DNA of 64,000 nucleotides, from positions 806,001 to 870,000 of the forward strand of contig JAJOHG010000007.1 in NCBI GenBank assembly GCA_021029095.1, given 5' to 3'. This DNA comes from Phellopilus nigrolimitatus (lineage: Eukaryota; Basidiomycota; Agaricomycetes; Hymenochaetales; Hymenochaetaceae). Positions 21,797 through 33,115 of the stretch are shown in pieces (within the stretch, counting starts at the first letter, position 1; each line of letters begins with the position of its first letter). The position numbers and the translations under genes were made by a program. The notes under the pieces are model-generated. The model was not told where the DNA came from. It saw nothing but the letters and a program-made list of their open reading frames with translations, and did no database searches.

Positions 21797-24719
21797 ATGG
21801 CTCAAGAGAAAAGTGAGTTGTTCTCATATGGGAGGGATTTGAATACTGATATTTCACCAGCAATAATGGCTATTGGCTGGAACCGGGAGTTTGTTGGCAC
21901 GATGGACAAAGCACTATGGGTCCACATTAAGGAATGCTTTGACGAATTTTCCTTAGATAAGAAGTATGCGAATTTCTGTCCAATCATTCAGTCATCTGGG
22001 ACGGGAAAGTCGCGAGTCGTGGACCAACTTGGTAGGACGCATTTCATCCTCCCGATTTGCTTGAGGGACCCAAAGACGACCGGTGCGCTCGCTTCGCCTC
22101 TCCTAAGACTTGACCAAATCAGCTAATTCACTGTCCGTAGGATTTCCACCCGCTGACAATAGCATCCGTAACTTTCTCACCAATGGAAGTACATGTACGA
22201 AGCTTCAGGCTGAGAAGCATGTCGAAGCGTTTCTTTCGGCGCTTTTCCGGAAAACACTGGAGCTGCTCAGGAATCTCTACGAAGATAATCCTGACATGGA
22301 CTACTGGCAGATGGCTGGAGACTTTCGTCGGCGTATGTCAGAGGGTCAGACGATGAACCACACGAACAAGTTCCGCACTAATTTCTACAATCGAGTCGTT
22401 ACTGCTGCCGAGAACGATACAATTCGCGCAGCTACGGAGAAACCTACTTCTTACTCTGCTTTCATTGATCTCGAAATGTTCCTTCGGGAGCGTGTATTAG
22501 GACGAGAAGTGAGGGCCGAAGGTGAGTTAAACGTTGCCGAGAGGTTGAAATATCTAACTGTCTTAATACCCAGAGCTTAAAGGGATGGAACTTGTACCGT
22601 CAGATGATAAGTTAATCGAAAAGTGTCATCCTCTGGTGATCATTGCTTTTGATGAAGCTGCTCCTCTTACTGAGGCAAAAGGCACAGAAAACCCGATTTT
22701 CGATACGCTACGGTCGAAACTTAGAAAACTCAACGATTGCTCGCTTTTCACTCTTTTCCTTTCTACAACTGGGAAGATCTCGGCCTTCATCTCACCTAGC
22801 GGGATGCCCGACAGTTCTCTGCGACTCTTGTTAAGAGAGCTAGAGCTGAATTTGCCTTTCACGGCTACCGGATTCGATCTGTTTGCGAAGAGAGGGAAAG
22901 TGGAGGGAGAGGATGTCGTCGATCAAGAAGGGCTCTTCGCTCTTACCTTAGACGAAATCACTAGTGAATCGTACATGGCCCACTTGGGTCGCGCATTGTA
23001 CGTATGACATTCGATTTTCGAATGGGGTGTTCTAAGCAACATTTTAGGTGGGCCTCTATACTCGACAATGCTAGCGGGGCGAACCTCGATGAAGAGGAAA
23101 TCAAGTATATCAAAGAAGTAATGGTTTTGTTTGCAGCGGTGAAACTCCTCAATAAGCCTCTTTTCTCGAATTGGAATCCGGTGGAGTTCGCAGAGGCGGA
23201 GAGATTCGCATGTTTGGCACAACGACTACCACTTGAATTCACTTCAACGACGTACGTCTCCCGCAATCATCAGAGGGAACAAGTGGAAAATCACATGCGC
23301 ATCTGTCTCAAAGTCGATCCCACCCTTGAAAGTATGGTAACATTGGCGGCATCAGAACCTCTACTTTCCGAAGCAGCTTACGCAATCATGCAGAACAGCA
23401 ATTTCCACACTGTAGACACCCTTTACGACGTCATAACTAAATTTCCTATCGACAAAGGCGACCGCGGAGAACTCTTGGGGCTACTGCTGCTAATACTGGC
23501 TAGAGATGCCGCCGTCCGTAAAATGAACGACAAGGCCATGTGGATGGGTATGAAACTCAAGAGGAACAAGGCTACCGATCAGCCCGTGGAATGGAAGCGT
23601 GCCATCCCTGTGTCGACTTTCATTGAGTCTCTTTTTAATGGTCTGGAACCTAAAATCCTGGAAGGGATCCGATTCCACTTCAAAGACGCGAAAGTACATT
23701 TCAACCACTTCAAAAAGGTCCATGAGCATAAAGTCTTGAATCGGACGTACCTTTTGCGACTGCTTGCTCGCGGCGCGGGGGTTCTTTGTGCTAACAGCCA
23801 GACGGCCGTAGAAGCTGTCATAGCTTATCTCATAGGACAGGGATTGTCCTTGGAGCAGATCGGCTGTATTCTGGTACAGGTAAAAAATGCGCGCGAATTC
23901 GCCAACGAACCTTGGGATACGAAGGCGAAGGATACTGGTGGGAAGGATGGAAAGGAGCCCGGTGAAAAGAAGTCCGATGGGGAGAAGCCCGATGGAAAGA
24001 AGCCCGATGGAAAGGAGCCCGATGGAAAGGATGAAAAGTGGCCGATTTTCGATAAAATGGACCAGTTTGCTCTGGACATTTACAATGATGACGACAACCC
24101 CCATCCGGTCATCCGTATCTGTCTCATTATGGGCAGCAAAGAACCCGTTCTGAGAGCCAGAGAGATAGAGATCGTCAATAAAAAGGGCAAGAAATATGTC
24201 GCGTTCGATATCTGGTGCACAGGTCTGTCGAGCGAATATCTCCGCCCGATTCAGAAAGAGAAAGAGGACGATTGGTCGGCGCTGGTCGACACGAGTCGTT
24301 CATGGGAAGATCTTTACAAGATGCCCCCGCGGCCGCGGTCACAGAAGGATAAGAAGAGACAACAAAATCCGATGCGATTCGAATTGCAAACCATGGATAC
24401 CGCTGTAGCTACCCCTTGGCCGTTCTGGTATAACTACTTCCCATTGCCGGGTTCTCATACGGCTCCCCGAAATTTAACCATCGACGTCACAGCTCTCAGA
24501 AGACAGAAACAAGCCGCCATTAGCGCAAGACAGAAGATTAGGGCCGATAAAGAAAGAGAGAAGAAGAAGACATTGCCTACGCGCACAAGCGCAAGGCTTG
24601 CTGACAAATCGCTCACCCCCTTGGACGTCGACGAGGGCGCTGACGGTCCACAGGTAGCTCCAGAGAGCGAAGGCGAAACAGAGGCAACAGAGACGGAGGA
24701 CGAGGATGAGACGAACTAA
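21797..24719 (+). CDS. Crinkler-like P-loop NTPase of the Agaricomycete expansion
   Basis: Four exons (21797-22082, 22141-22521, 22574-22997, 23048-24719) join in frame to about 920 residues. IIQSSGTGKSR (residues about 65-75) is a Walker A-like loop with Gln where Gly/Ala is usual, and HPLVIIAFDEA is a Walker B. This pair, an early Pro-rich LPICLRDP and a C-terminal HPVIRICLIMGSKEP...YVAFDIWC block resemble the large set of uncharacterised Agaricomycete proteins related to Crinkler NTPases; that relation is from memory of the family, not a search. A Gly-Lys-Pro-Asp tandem (23946-24030) and a basic, then Glu-rich C-terminus (KEREKKKTLPTRTSAR ... ETEDEDETN) follow. The start is uncertain: the first Met is at 21797, but the open frame reaches back to 21716. 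No signal peptide is seen. Confidence 0.75.
23946..24030 (+). repeat. 15-bp coding minisatellite in the NTPase gene
   Basis: Imperfect tandem copies of GATGGAAAGAAGCCC, each encoding five residues (DGKKP, DGKEP, DGEKP). The copies stay in phase, so copy-number change would not break the frame. Confidence 0.8.
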
Positions 24720-25126
24720 ACGAAACCGAGGTGGGGAAAGGGGGGGAGTGCCGTTAAACAACGAACCTAGCGGTCCTTGGACTTCTTGACTCTGAGAAGA
24801 CTTGGACGGTGTAAGTGTGGATTTTGTCAGCACTGCTAGGCCGAGCTTCGGAGACTGGACGAAGGAAGAGCCGCGTTTCTTTCATCTTTAGCCTGGAATT
24901 GCTTTCTAGCTCGCTTACTCAATCATGTTTTTTCTTTCTTTCTGACTGTTGTAAATTACACGAAGGAGATGTAGCATTGTATAGGACCCTCGCATGACAC
25001 GCACGTGTCGCTGTAAGCATATGCTATAGCTTGTTGCGGTTAATGAACGCCCTAAATGCATCTACAGGAGTGCCAATCACGCCATTATATTTACATGAAG
25101 CGCGAGCAGCCACATTTTGACCGTGG
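24720..25126. other. Intergenic region between NTPase and second small gene
   Basis: The 3' side of the NTPase gene: a G8 run near 24740, and T-rich tracts around 24925-24945 that may serve 3'-end formation. No gene is supported. Confidence 0.45.
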
Positions 25127-26450
25127 GAATATATTACAAAACACGCGTTTATAGGCCTTGACGCGCGTGGTTGGCTTTGACCTACTACCGCCATTATCGT
25201 GTCCTTGCACCCCCTCACTCCAGTGAATGATGGGTGATGCCGTACGCCCTCACCGCCTAGGGCGCAGACGCTTCGTCTCGTCTACGAACTCTCCGGATCG
25301 CAAGCACCAGCAAAGCGACGCTCGGCGAGTCAGCATGGAAGTCGACGCGGAAATCAGTAACTTCATCCGTAGTGTTCGTGGCATGAGAGGTTTGGCATAC
25401 TACGATATCAAAAGTGGAGAAGAAGGAACGCTATCCGGATCTATAGACGGCCCTTTGTGTCATATGGGTCCTCCCATCTTGTCTATGCTTGTGGACTTCT
25501 GCGAAAAGTATGGCTTCAAGAATTTTGATGCGGACTTGAAACATCTAGAGAAATGCAGAGCCCGCCTTGGCCAAATGCCGAATGAAGACGTGGACGAACT
25601 CGGTAGACTGTTTTGTGTGGCATTGATTTTGACCATGGACGGTCCGAAATCGCCATCCGAGCGACTGCTTTCAGTGTCGGCTTGGGAAGAGGTCTTGAAT
25701 CATGGTCAGCGTTCGTGGAATACTCGTAGTAAAACACCTGTCTGATGTAAACCTAGCCTTCTTCGATATTCCTTCCGCAACGTCCACGTGCTCTGGATGA
25801 ACGATAGGTGAGGGAATGTCGCGGCTCGAGAAAAGAGTGAGTTGTTCTCTTGATGACGTAGGAAAAATTTGGACCTCACAACTCTGCAGAATTGACCGAC
25901 TTTCCGCCACGGAAACTACTAACTGGAACGAATGCGCATGTTTGTATGGCTCTGCTCTACCTATTATTATCGCATAGATGACGTGGCGAAACAATCCGGA
26001 TGCCGCAGCTTACACAAGATGTCTGGCCAGCTACCGTCATTTAAATACAACTCGCGTGACTTAGCTCAAGCTGAACTGCGTGCATTATAACCTCTCGCGT
26101 CGTCGAAACACATTCAAGTCCACCTATAAAGTCTGAACTATAGCCCCGTTTATTCTACCCTCGGTTGAAACGCTTCACGTTTTCTTACACACCATATATG
26201 AGCCAATGGTAACCTGAAAACAGAAGTGGATCAAGTCTACTACTTCAAGATGTACAATTGCATTTCCGAAAAGGCCGAGTCTATATTGCATCCAGTCAAA
26301 CTCCTATCTCGCGCTTACTGAGGGCAAACATGAATCAAAGGATCGGCGCTTGTCTGTTTGATCCACAGTCCTCCGTCTTTCCCGAGATTGCCTTGTCGCT
26401 TTCAATGAAACGGATTTGACCATTATTTAAGGGCCGACCGCGGCTGAAAG
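25127..26450. repeat. Segmental duplication, copy 2 (uninterrupted)
   Basis: Partner of 17701-21280. It contains the leader, the small gene, its 3' flank and about 350 nt that in copy 1 lie beyond the transposon. The run CACACCATATATGAGCCAAT near 26190 is the empty target site. Confidence 0.8.
25227..25745 (+). CDS. Small protein of unknown function, island paralogue B
   Basis: This single exon encodes about 172 residues and is the paralogue of the gene at 17809. Two adjacent ATGs (25227, 25230) give MMGDAVRPHRLGRRRF. The body repeats ISNFIRSVRGM, SGSIDG, MLVDFCEKYGFKNFDADL, KCRARLGQMPNEDVDELGRL and VSAWEEVLNHGQRSWN. Differences from paralogue A are mostly conservative in the last 76 residues (V/L, D/E, F/L, A/S) and are concentrated between residues 45 and 75. 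I do not recognise the family. An N-terminal LGRRR...NSPDRKHQQ module resembles the first residues encoded upstream of the neighbouring NTPase, so the two gene types may share an ancestral exon. Cysteines in VDFC, KCRARL and LFCVA are conserved in both copies. Confidence 0.65.
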   Translation: MMGDAVRPHRLGRRRFVSSTNSPDRKHQQSDARRVSMEVDAEISNFIRSVRGMRGLAYYDIKSGEEGTLSGSIDGPLCHMGPPILSMLVDFCEKYGFKNFDADLKHLEKCRARLGQMPNEDVDELGRLFCVALILTMDGPKSPSERLLSVSAWEEVLNHGQRSWNTRSKTPV

Positions 26451-26989
26451 ATTAAAACGAAGTTGACCTTCAGTCGAATTGCGCAACTATAGCGTAGTAG
26501 CAACATAGGAAGCATTCGCGACTGCTGACTGGTGCTTATAAAACCTGAGATTGCGAGCCATTTATAAATTGTATTGCTTTTGTGCGCCCGCCGCCGGGCA
26601 CATGTGGTGTTCGGTGCGCATGGCATGTTTTGATGAGGTGCGCTTTCAGCTGACTTCGGCCGCGCCGGTGTCTGAACAATTGTTAGCCATGATCATGCTG
26701 CGCTGCCAGCTGGGCAGCAGAAATTGACGGGCCTTGCTCATCAACTTTGTTGGCCATCTGTTTCCGGGTAGCTTTGTTTTCTCGAGCGCCCCCGCTTCCC
26801 TCCGCTTGCCGTTTACGGGAAAGGCAGGAAGGGCTGCAGCTTCTATTACTAAATATATGACCGGCTTACTGCGGCATGTCTCGGCATTCAACGCAGATCT
26901 TGAACGGCCATCATGATTTCTCATGACTCATCATTTTGCAGCCGCAAATAAAAGCAGCTGGGTTCGGGCAGTTCTAGCTTGCGCTAAGC
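26451..26989. promoter_or_regulatory. Upstream region of the carboxypeptidase gene with TATA-like box
   Basis: No gene is supported. AAATAAAAG at about 26945-26953 lies roughly 40 nt before the ATG at 26990 and could be a TATA element for the carboxypeptidase gene. Confidence 0.4.
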
Positions 26990-29900
26990 ATGCTGCTGCT
27001 TGCCGCTGTCACCGCAGGCGTCGCGCTCTCTGTCTATGCTCAGAACGACACTGGCCCACTCCCCAACTCCTTTCCCCATGATTATCCAGGAAAGCCAAAT
27101 GGTGACTTCAGCCCCGAATGGCAGAACTGTGAGTCGCGCCTGCTTGTTTTAAATCGACGGCGTCCATTGCTGACGAGCTTTTCACGAAAAAACTACCATG
27201 CTTGGACGCCCAGATTTCGCTGTTGAGAATGCGTTGTTGCCAAACGTGTCTTTTGCGCTAAACCGGAATTACGCGGGTAGTATCCCCGTGAACAGGACCA
27301 ACCATCCTAACGACACTCTTTTCTTCTGGGCATTCGAACACCAGAACGGCTCACTAACCGCAGCAGAGGATGACCTTTCCGACGTGCCCTGGGCAATTTG
27401 GCTCAACGGAGGGTCAGTCGACGCGATTTTCTCCGAGGCTTCAGTTCGTAACCCTAAAAATACGTTATAGGCCGGGCGCGTCAAGTATGCTTGGTTTACT
27501 TCTGGAAAACGGCCCGCTGCTGGTGACTGAATCAGGCGAGCTGACTGCAAACAACCTCAGCTGGGCCAACCTCGTCGACTATGTTTGGGTCGACCAGCCA
27601 GTGTAGGTCCTTACAAAAAGCATAATATGCATCTCATTGACCCCCTTCTTCATTAGCGGAACAGGCTTTTCGACAGCAGACAGTGATGGATATAGTGAGC
27701 TCTTATGTTTCTGGTTGATTCCAGATATTATATTCAACCTTATCCTCTTCTAGTCGCTGATGAAGACCAAATGGGCGCGGATTTCGTTCGTTCTAGCCAG
27801 CGTATCTGTTCGTTTTTATGCATTGCTAAGCAAAGAATCTGCTCTAGCTCGGTTTCCTTGCGAACCTCGTGAAAGTCTTCCCCAGCCTTGCCCACCGTCC
27901 TTTACTCCTCACGGGTGAAAGCTACGCCGGAACATACATCGTACGACTCGAGCTTCTCGCTGTTCGATACCGAAGACGAAAAATGACAGTTCTTTTGTCC
28001 ACCGTTTAGCCGTATATCACGAAGGCGCTTTTCTCCGCGCAGAATCCACCCGTGAAGTTGTCAAAAATTGCCATGGGAAATGCCGCGATAACTTCTCTCG
28101 ACGTGTCCGAGGAAGTTCCAACGGTAATTGGGCATATAGATGAGACTAAAGTGCAATCTCTCACAGAAACATTTACCCTTCTGTAAAATAGCTTTCCCTC
28201 ATCGAAACGTATCCTCAGCTTATTGGCTACGATACCGAGGTGTACGAATATTTCAAAGAACAGTACGTTCGTTCCCTTCCTGATACATGATTTCATCGTG
28301 CGAACTGTGATCTAAAACTCATGAACACTGTAACAAGGTCCCACCTCTGCGGTTTCGACTTCAACCTCACCTACCCGCAAAATGGGACCTTCCCCTCCAT
28401 CACCCTCAACGAAACCACGGGGCTGCCCATCTCTGGCAATGCTTCGGAGTCCGCCGCCGCCCGCCCGCAGCAGCGTTCGCGCGGCACGGCGCACGCGGTC
28501 ATCAAATCCATGCTCCGCGAGTCGGGAGGCTCCAAGCTCGCAAAACGCAGCAGCACGAAAGTGTCCACGCGCGCGCTGGAGGCTCGCGAGGTGCGGCGCC
28601 AGGAGTGGAAGCGCGACCTGAGCGGCCGCGCTAACGGCACGATCGACCCGTGGTACGCGTGCGAGCTGTCCGACGAGCTGATGGACTACGCGCTCAACTT
28701 CTCGTACCCTTGGAGTGTGTATTCGTTTACGTCTTGAGGTCGGGGGAAATGAAGACGGGGTGCTGACGATGATGATGCATGTTTCTGTCTGGATTTGTTT
28801 TAGGTGCTGCTGCGCCGGAGGCGGTCGACGGGGTTACGAACGCGTACGCGCCGTTCAACGTGAGTGGCTATTTATTCGACTCGCTTACTAGTTAGTATCT
28901 GATCGATCTTTTTTTTTTTTTCCGTTCGAAAAGCCATATGACCTGCCCGACGCTAGGAATCCCGAACCGAACCTCGACCCAACGCCGTTCTTGAACGGTT
29001 AGTTCTGATACTTGTTCAAGCGAGATTGACTGATTAAAAGCGTTTGGGACAGACAATCGCACGCGAACCGCACTGCATGCGCCGACGAGCAAGAATTGGA
29101 CGCTGACAGTCGACTACCCATTCAACAACACGCTTAATTTCCGTGCGTGATTCTCCCTTTCATTCATAATGTATCTATATACCGATTTTGTACACTTTTT
29201 CATCTAGCTCCTGACATAGCCAACCCCTTCGGCGATCCCAGTACGTACTTTCTAAGAAACTCCAGGAAGTGAACTCCTACTGATGCCATGAATTTATCAG
29301 GTGATCCGTAAGTACATGATCTGTTTGATACGGTTAAATTATACGAGTCTGACGTTGACTGATGATGATGATGCTTTGCGCTGCACGTAGACCTTCGGCC
29401 TTTTTGTCAGAGTTGGCGACGAACACGACGGCAGCAAACATCCCCGTCATTATTTACTCCGGAAATGACGACTCTGTTGTAGCGCACTTTGCGAGTGAAA
29501 GTCAGCAGCATACTGTCTATCTTGCCGCTTTGTCCTCAGAGCTGATTTCAACTTTCTACTTCTAGTCGTCATTCAGGCAGGTTCCGCGAATATCTTGGGC
29601 GATCACATGTCTGACCTTTCTTTTTCTGGAATGTATAGAACACGACGTTCGGCGGGATCCAGGGGTTCACGAAGAAACCGCAGACGCCATTCACGGACGA
29701 CGATGGCAATTTCCTCGGCGTCGTCCACCAGGAGCGCGGGTGGTCGTACATCCTGGTCGACCACGCCGGGCACGAGGTTGCGGAGTACAACCCTCAAGCG
29801 GTGCGTGATGGCGTGTTCCGTTTTGTTTTTTGTCTTGGCAAGAAATTAAAGACTAGATGTCCCTTCCAGGCCCTCGTCATGTTCCGCGAGTTCATCCTCG

Positions 29901-30124
29901 GGGCTAACCAGACCGGGCTCGTCCAGTCGGACGCGAGCGTCGTCGGGGGCGAGGACCCGACATTGCTGCCCGGCGACGTCCTCGCTGGGCCAACGAGCAT
30001 CCTGTACGGTTCCGACACGGTCACGTCGCTGTATGCGTTCCCGTCCTCAACGGTCGCAGCATGGGAGAGCTTCTTCTCGACAGTCGTCGCGGCGGAGACC
30101 GCATCACCGACCAGCTCCGCATGA
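26990..30124 (+). CDS. Secreted serine carboxypeptidase, peptidase family S10
   Basis: This intron-dense gene (a dozen or more small exons) encodes a secreted or vacuolar carboxypeptidase. The signal peptide is LLLAAVTAGVALSVYA. Joined exons read YFAVENALLPNVSFALNRNY, WAFEHQ, WAIWLNGG/PGASSMLGLLLENGP, VDYVWVDQPV/GTGFSTADSDGY, then LLLTGESYAGTYI with the catalytic Ser (about 27911-27930). IPVIIYSGNDDSVV carries the catalytic Asp, and ILVDHAGHEVAEYNPQAAL the catalytic His (29750-29800). WLNGGPG and GESYAG are hallmark S10 motifs. A long Ser/Arg-rich insertion (28440-28620) interrupts the lid region. Many N-glycosylation sequons are present. All three catalytic residues are there, so it should be active. 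The exons between 28740 and 29390 are very short, and I have not fixed each border. Confidence 0.85.
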
Positions 30125-30410
30125 GCGTAACCGGGTAATGGAATGGAGATTAACTGGACAATTTGATTTACTTATTGCTTGTTACTTATGTGCATTTTTA
30201 TTTCTCGGAGCATCCCTGCCGCTGAGAATCTTACATAGGACACACTTGCCTGCGTCGTGAAGACTGAATTATCATGCGTGCGACTGAGTCCGACCTCAAT
30301 GCAAGTTACAGAGTTCAATATGAAAGTGAGACTGCGGTGAAAACACTCCAGGACGGGTTTTGAAGTAAATATTATTAAAAGCAGATAATACAATGTGAGT
30401 GAGTGAAAAC

Positions 30411-32012
30411 TCAAGCGGAATATTCCAACTTGGCTGCAGACCGATAGGTCAGTCGATAGAAGCGGGTCAAAATATATCAATGGTGACTTACTCTCGTGCT
30501 TCTTCGACTCGCCTACTTTCCGTGCAGCCTTCGTGAGGTCCTCTTGTGAGACGTACTCGCTATGTACAACAGTATTTAGTCAGCAAAGACCAAGCAATCC
30601 AGGGTAAATCAGGAGACTGACCGGTCCTCCCGGATGGCGAACATGCCTGCCTCCGTGATGACATTGCGCAGGTCGGCGCCGTTGAAGCCGTCGGACAGCT
30701 TCACGATTGCCTCGTACTCGATGTCGTTGCCCTTGTTCACGGGCCCGGCGTGGATCTTCAGGATCTCGAGCCGCCCCTGCTCGTTCGGCAGCGGGATCTC
30801 GATCTTGCGGTCGAGCCGACCTGGGCGGAGTAGCGCGGGGTCGAGCGTGTCAGGCCGGTTAGTGGCCATGATCAGCTTCGTCCGTCCGAGCGTGTCGAAG
30901 CCGTCCATTTGATTGAGGAGCTATGTGACGAAATTAAGGCACCGTTACGAGGAACCGACGCCAGGACACTTGTATGCTCACCTCCATCAACGTGCGCTGG
31001 ATCTCGCGATCAGCGCTCGTCCCTTCAGAGAACCGCCGCCCACCAATCGCATCGATCTCGTCCATGAAGATGATACACGGCTCGTGGTCCTTTGCGTATC
31101 CGAACATCTCGCGCACCACGCGCGCGGATTCGCCGATGTACTTGTCGACAATCGCGGAGGACACGACCTTGAGGAAGTTCGTCGACAGCGTCGCGGCGAC
31201 TGCACGCGCGAGGAGGGTCTTGCCAGTGCCCGGCGGGCCGTACAGCAGCACGCCCTTCGGCGGCTTGATGCCGACACGCAGGAAGAGCTCCGGGTTTAAT
31301 AAAGGTAGTTCGATGACCTTTGAGTTTGTGAGTACCATGCATTTACTCAGAGTTTGAGACGACGATGACGCACCTCGCGAAGTTCCCGGACCTGCTCGCC
31401 CAGACCACCAATACCAGCGAATGACGTTCCTCCCGGGTCCTCCAAGCTCATCTTGTACACCAACGGGTCCACCTCGCGCGGTAATATGCGCATAATCGTC
31501 AACGTGGTCATGTCCAAGCTCACTCGTGTCCCGGACTTCAGCTTCGCAGAGGGTATTGCAGGTCTATATGACACAACGTATCGGGGTCCCGACGATGCTT
31601 TGACGATAACTGGAGGAACAACGTCAGGAAACACGTCGCGATAACCGTAACAGTATGCGCACATCTTTCATCGTCCAGCTGCTTCATGACCTCTCCAATA
31701 ATCTGGCCGACCGACTGCACGGCCTTGATGTCATCCTCTGTCTTCTCAAAGTCCTTCTCGAGGTCCTTGAGGGAGAAGCGCACTGATCACGAATGGTTAG
31801 AACAAAGTACGCAGATACAAATAGTAAGTATCCTCACAAGTCTTGAGATTCTGGCTCATGTTTTCATGGTCTCGCATTTTCTGATCACCAAATAATAAAT
31901 CCGGGTCGTTCGCGGGGTAGACGCCACGGCTGCTCACATTGCGGTAGCCAGTCAAGGCATCTATTTTCCGTTGCTCCATTGCTCCGGACGACGTCGAGGC
32001 TTGGCCCTCCAT
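30411..32012 (-). CDS. RPT4: 26S proteasome regulatory ATPase subunit Rpt4
   Basis: This AAA+ ATPase of the 19S base unfolds proteasome substrates. The start at 32012 ([20 protein letters not shown]) leads into the N-terminal coiled coil ([20 protein letters not shown]), the OB domain ([30 protein letters not shown]), then Walker [17 protein letters not shown], Walker [21 protein letters not shown], sensor/[23 protein letters not shown] and the C-domain [36 protein letters not shown] and the N-terminal DYR-like GYRNKMRDHE fit Rpt4 rather than Rpt1, 2, 3, 5 or 6. The last intron joins KKHE to TKLEYSA, with the stop at 30411-30413; as in other Rpt4 proteins there is no HbYX tail. The conserved blocks show no disruption. 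Confidence 0.95.
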
Positions 32013-33115
32013 TAAAGACAGTGGCGAAAGAGTCGGCGACGACGGACGAAGGCGACGAGGAAGACAGCTCGGTGTGAATTGGAACGCGCAAGCACTAGAG
32101 GGACGCGTCGTCCTTTGTGCTTGTTTATGCATATTCCTTTTATGGAGTGTCGATCAAAGCTAAGAAAGAAATGCTTGTGGCTCGCAGAAACTACAGAAAA
32201 TTGTCCACCAAAAATTTTCGATGTTCAATTTACGTAGTAGTAATTATATATCATCATAGTACGTAGGTTAAAAACGATGAACTGCCATAGAAATGCACCT
32301 GAGCACAACCTTCTGACGCTGCGTGAGCGGTGCAAGTATTTTTGTGATTCCACGAATGACTATCGAGCCGGCTGCTGCTGAAATATCATTCTATAAGGGC
32401 GCAAAACGCGCTTGCCATTTGGAAGAGATATCTTTAAATAATCACAACTAAGACGAGACGTGTTGGGGCCACCCAAAACGACCCACGACTTTAAAAAAGG
32501 CACTCTAGCTGGAAAACGCTGTGGGGGATACGGGCAGATAGGAACTAGGAATTGTTATATGTAGTAGAGTCAGTGAATGAGACAATTCGCTGTCTGTTTC
32601 TGGGTCAATTGAAGTATAGAGCTCGTGATATTAGCGGCTTGGTCCAGTCGTCGACCCGGCGGGCTGAGCCAAGCCCACAAAAATTGAGTTGGACCGAGAT
32701 GGACAGTCTGAATGGCTTTCGGCCCCGAGCTGGGTTTGGGGTAAGCAAATGGGTGAGTAGTCGGACCCAAATGCAGGGTTGGGAGGCGGTGGTTAAAGTC
32801 ATGAATATGGGAAAAGTACGCGATGGCACAATCCAAACTTTATTTCCCTATAGCTTCTTGACATCGACTCGGAGACCTATAAAGGATTTCGGAGAAGTCA
32901 ATCAACTTGAAGCTACATATAACGGAGTGGTAGGAGCACTGTCCAGAATCATAAGATACCCGTACAGTTTCGCTACTTCCTGACACGGCAAACCCTTTGT
33001 ACTATCAGGTTCGTACGAACAGGCAAAACATGGAGAAAATTGGCGCGGAGAAATGCGTTACTGCCTAGGAACGCAGTCTGAAATCCCTTAGAAGAAAAAA
33101 TTAAGAATTACTAAT
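32013..33115. other. Intergenic region between RPT4 5' end and xylulokinase 3' end
   Basis: It should include the RPT4 promoter. An open frame at 32552-32983 has no recognisable motif and I do not accept it as a gene. The GGCCC/GGGCT-rich patch around 32640-32790 resembles that near 17100-17220 and may be repeat-derived. Confidence 0.4.

Noticed and set aside
30411..32012. Assignment as Rpt2 or Rpt1
   Set aside because: The [13 protein letters not shown] block, N-terminus and C-terminus without HbYX fit Rpt4 best.
32552..32983. 143-codon open frame in the RPT4/xylulokinase interval
   Set aside because: No motif, no sensible composition, and it overlaps a GC-rich repeat-like patch.
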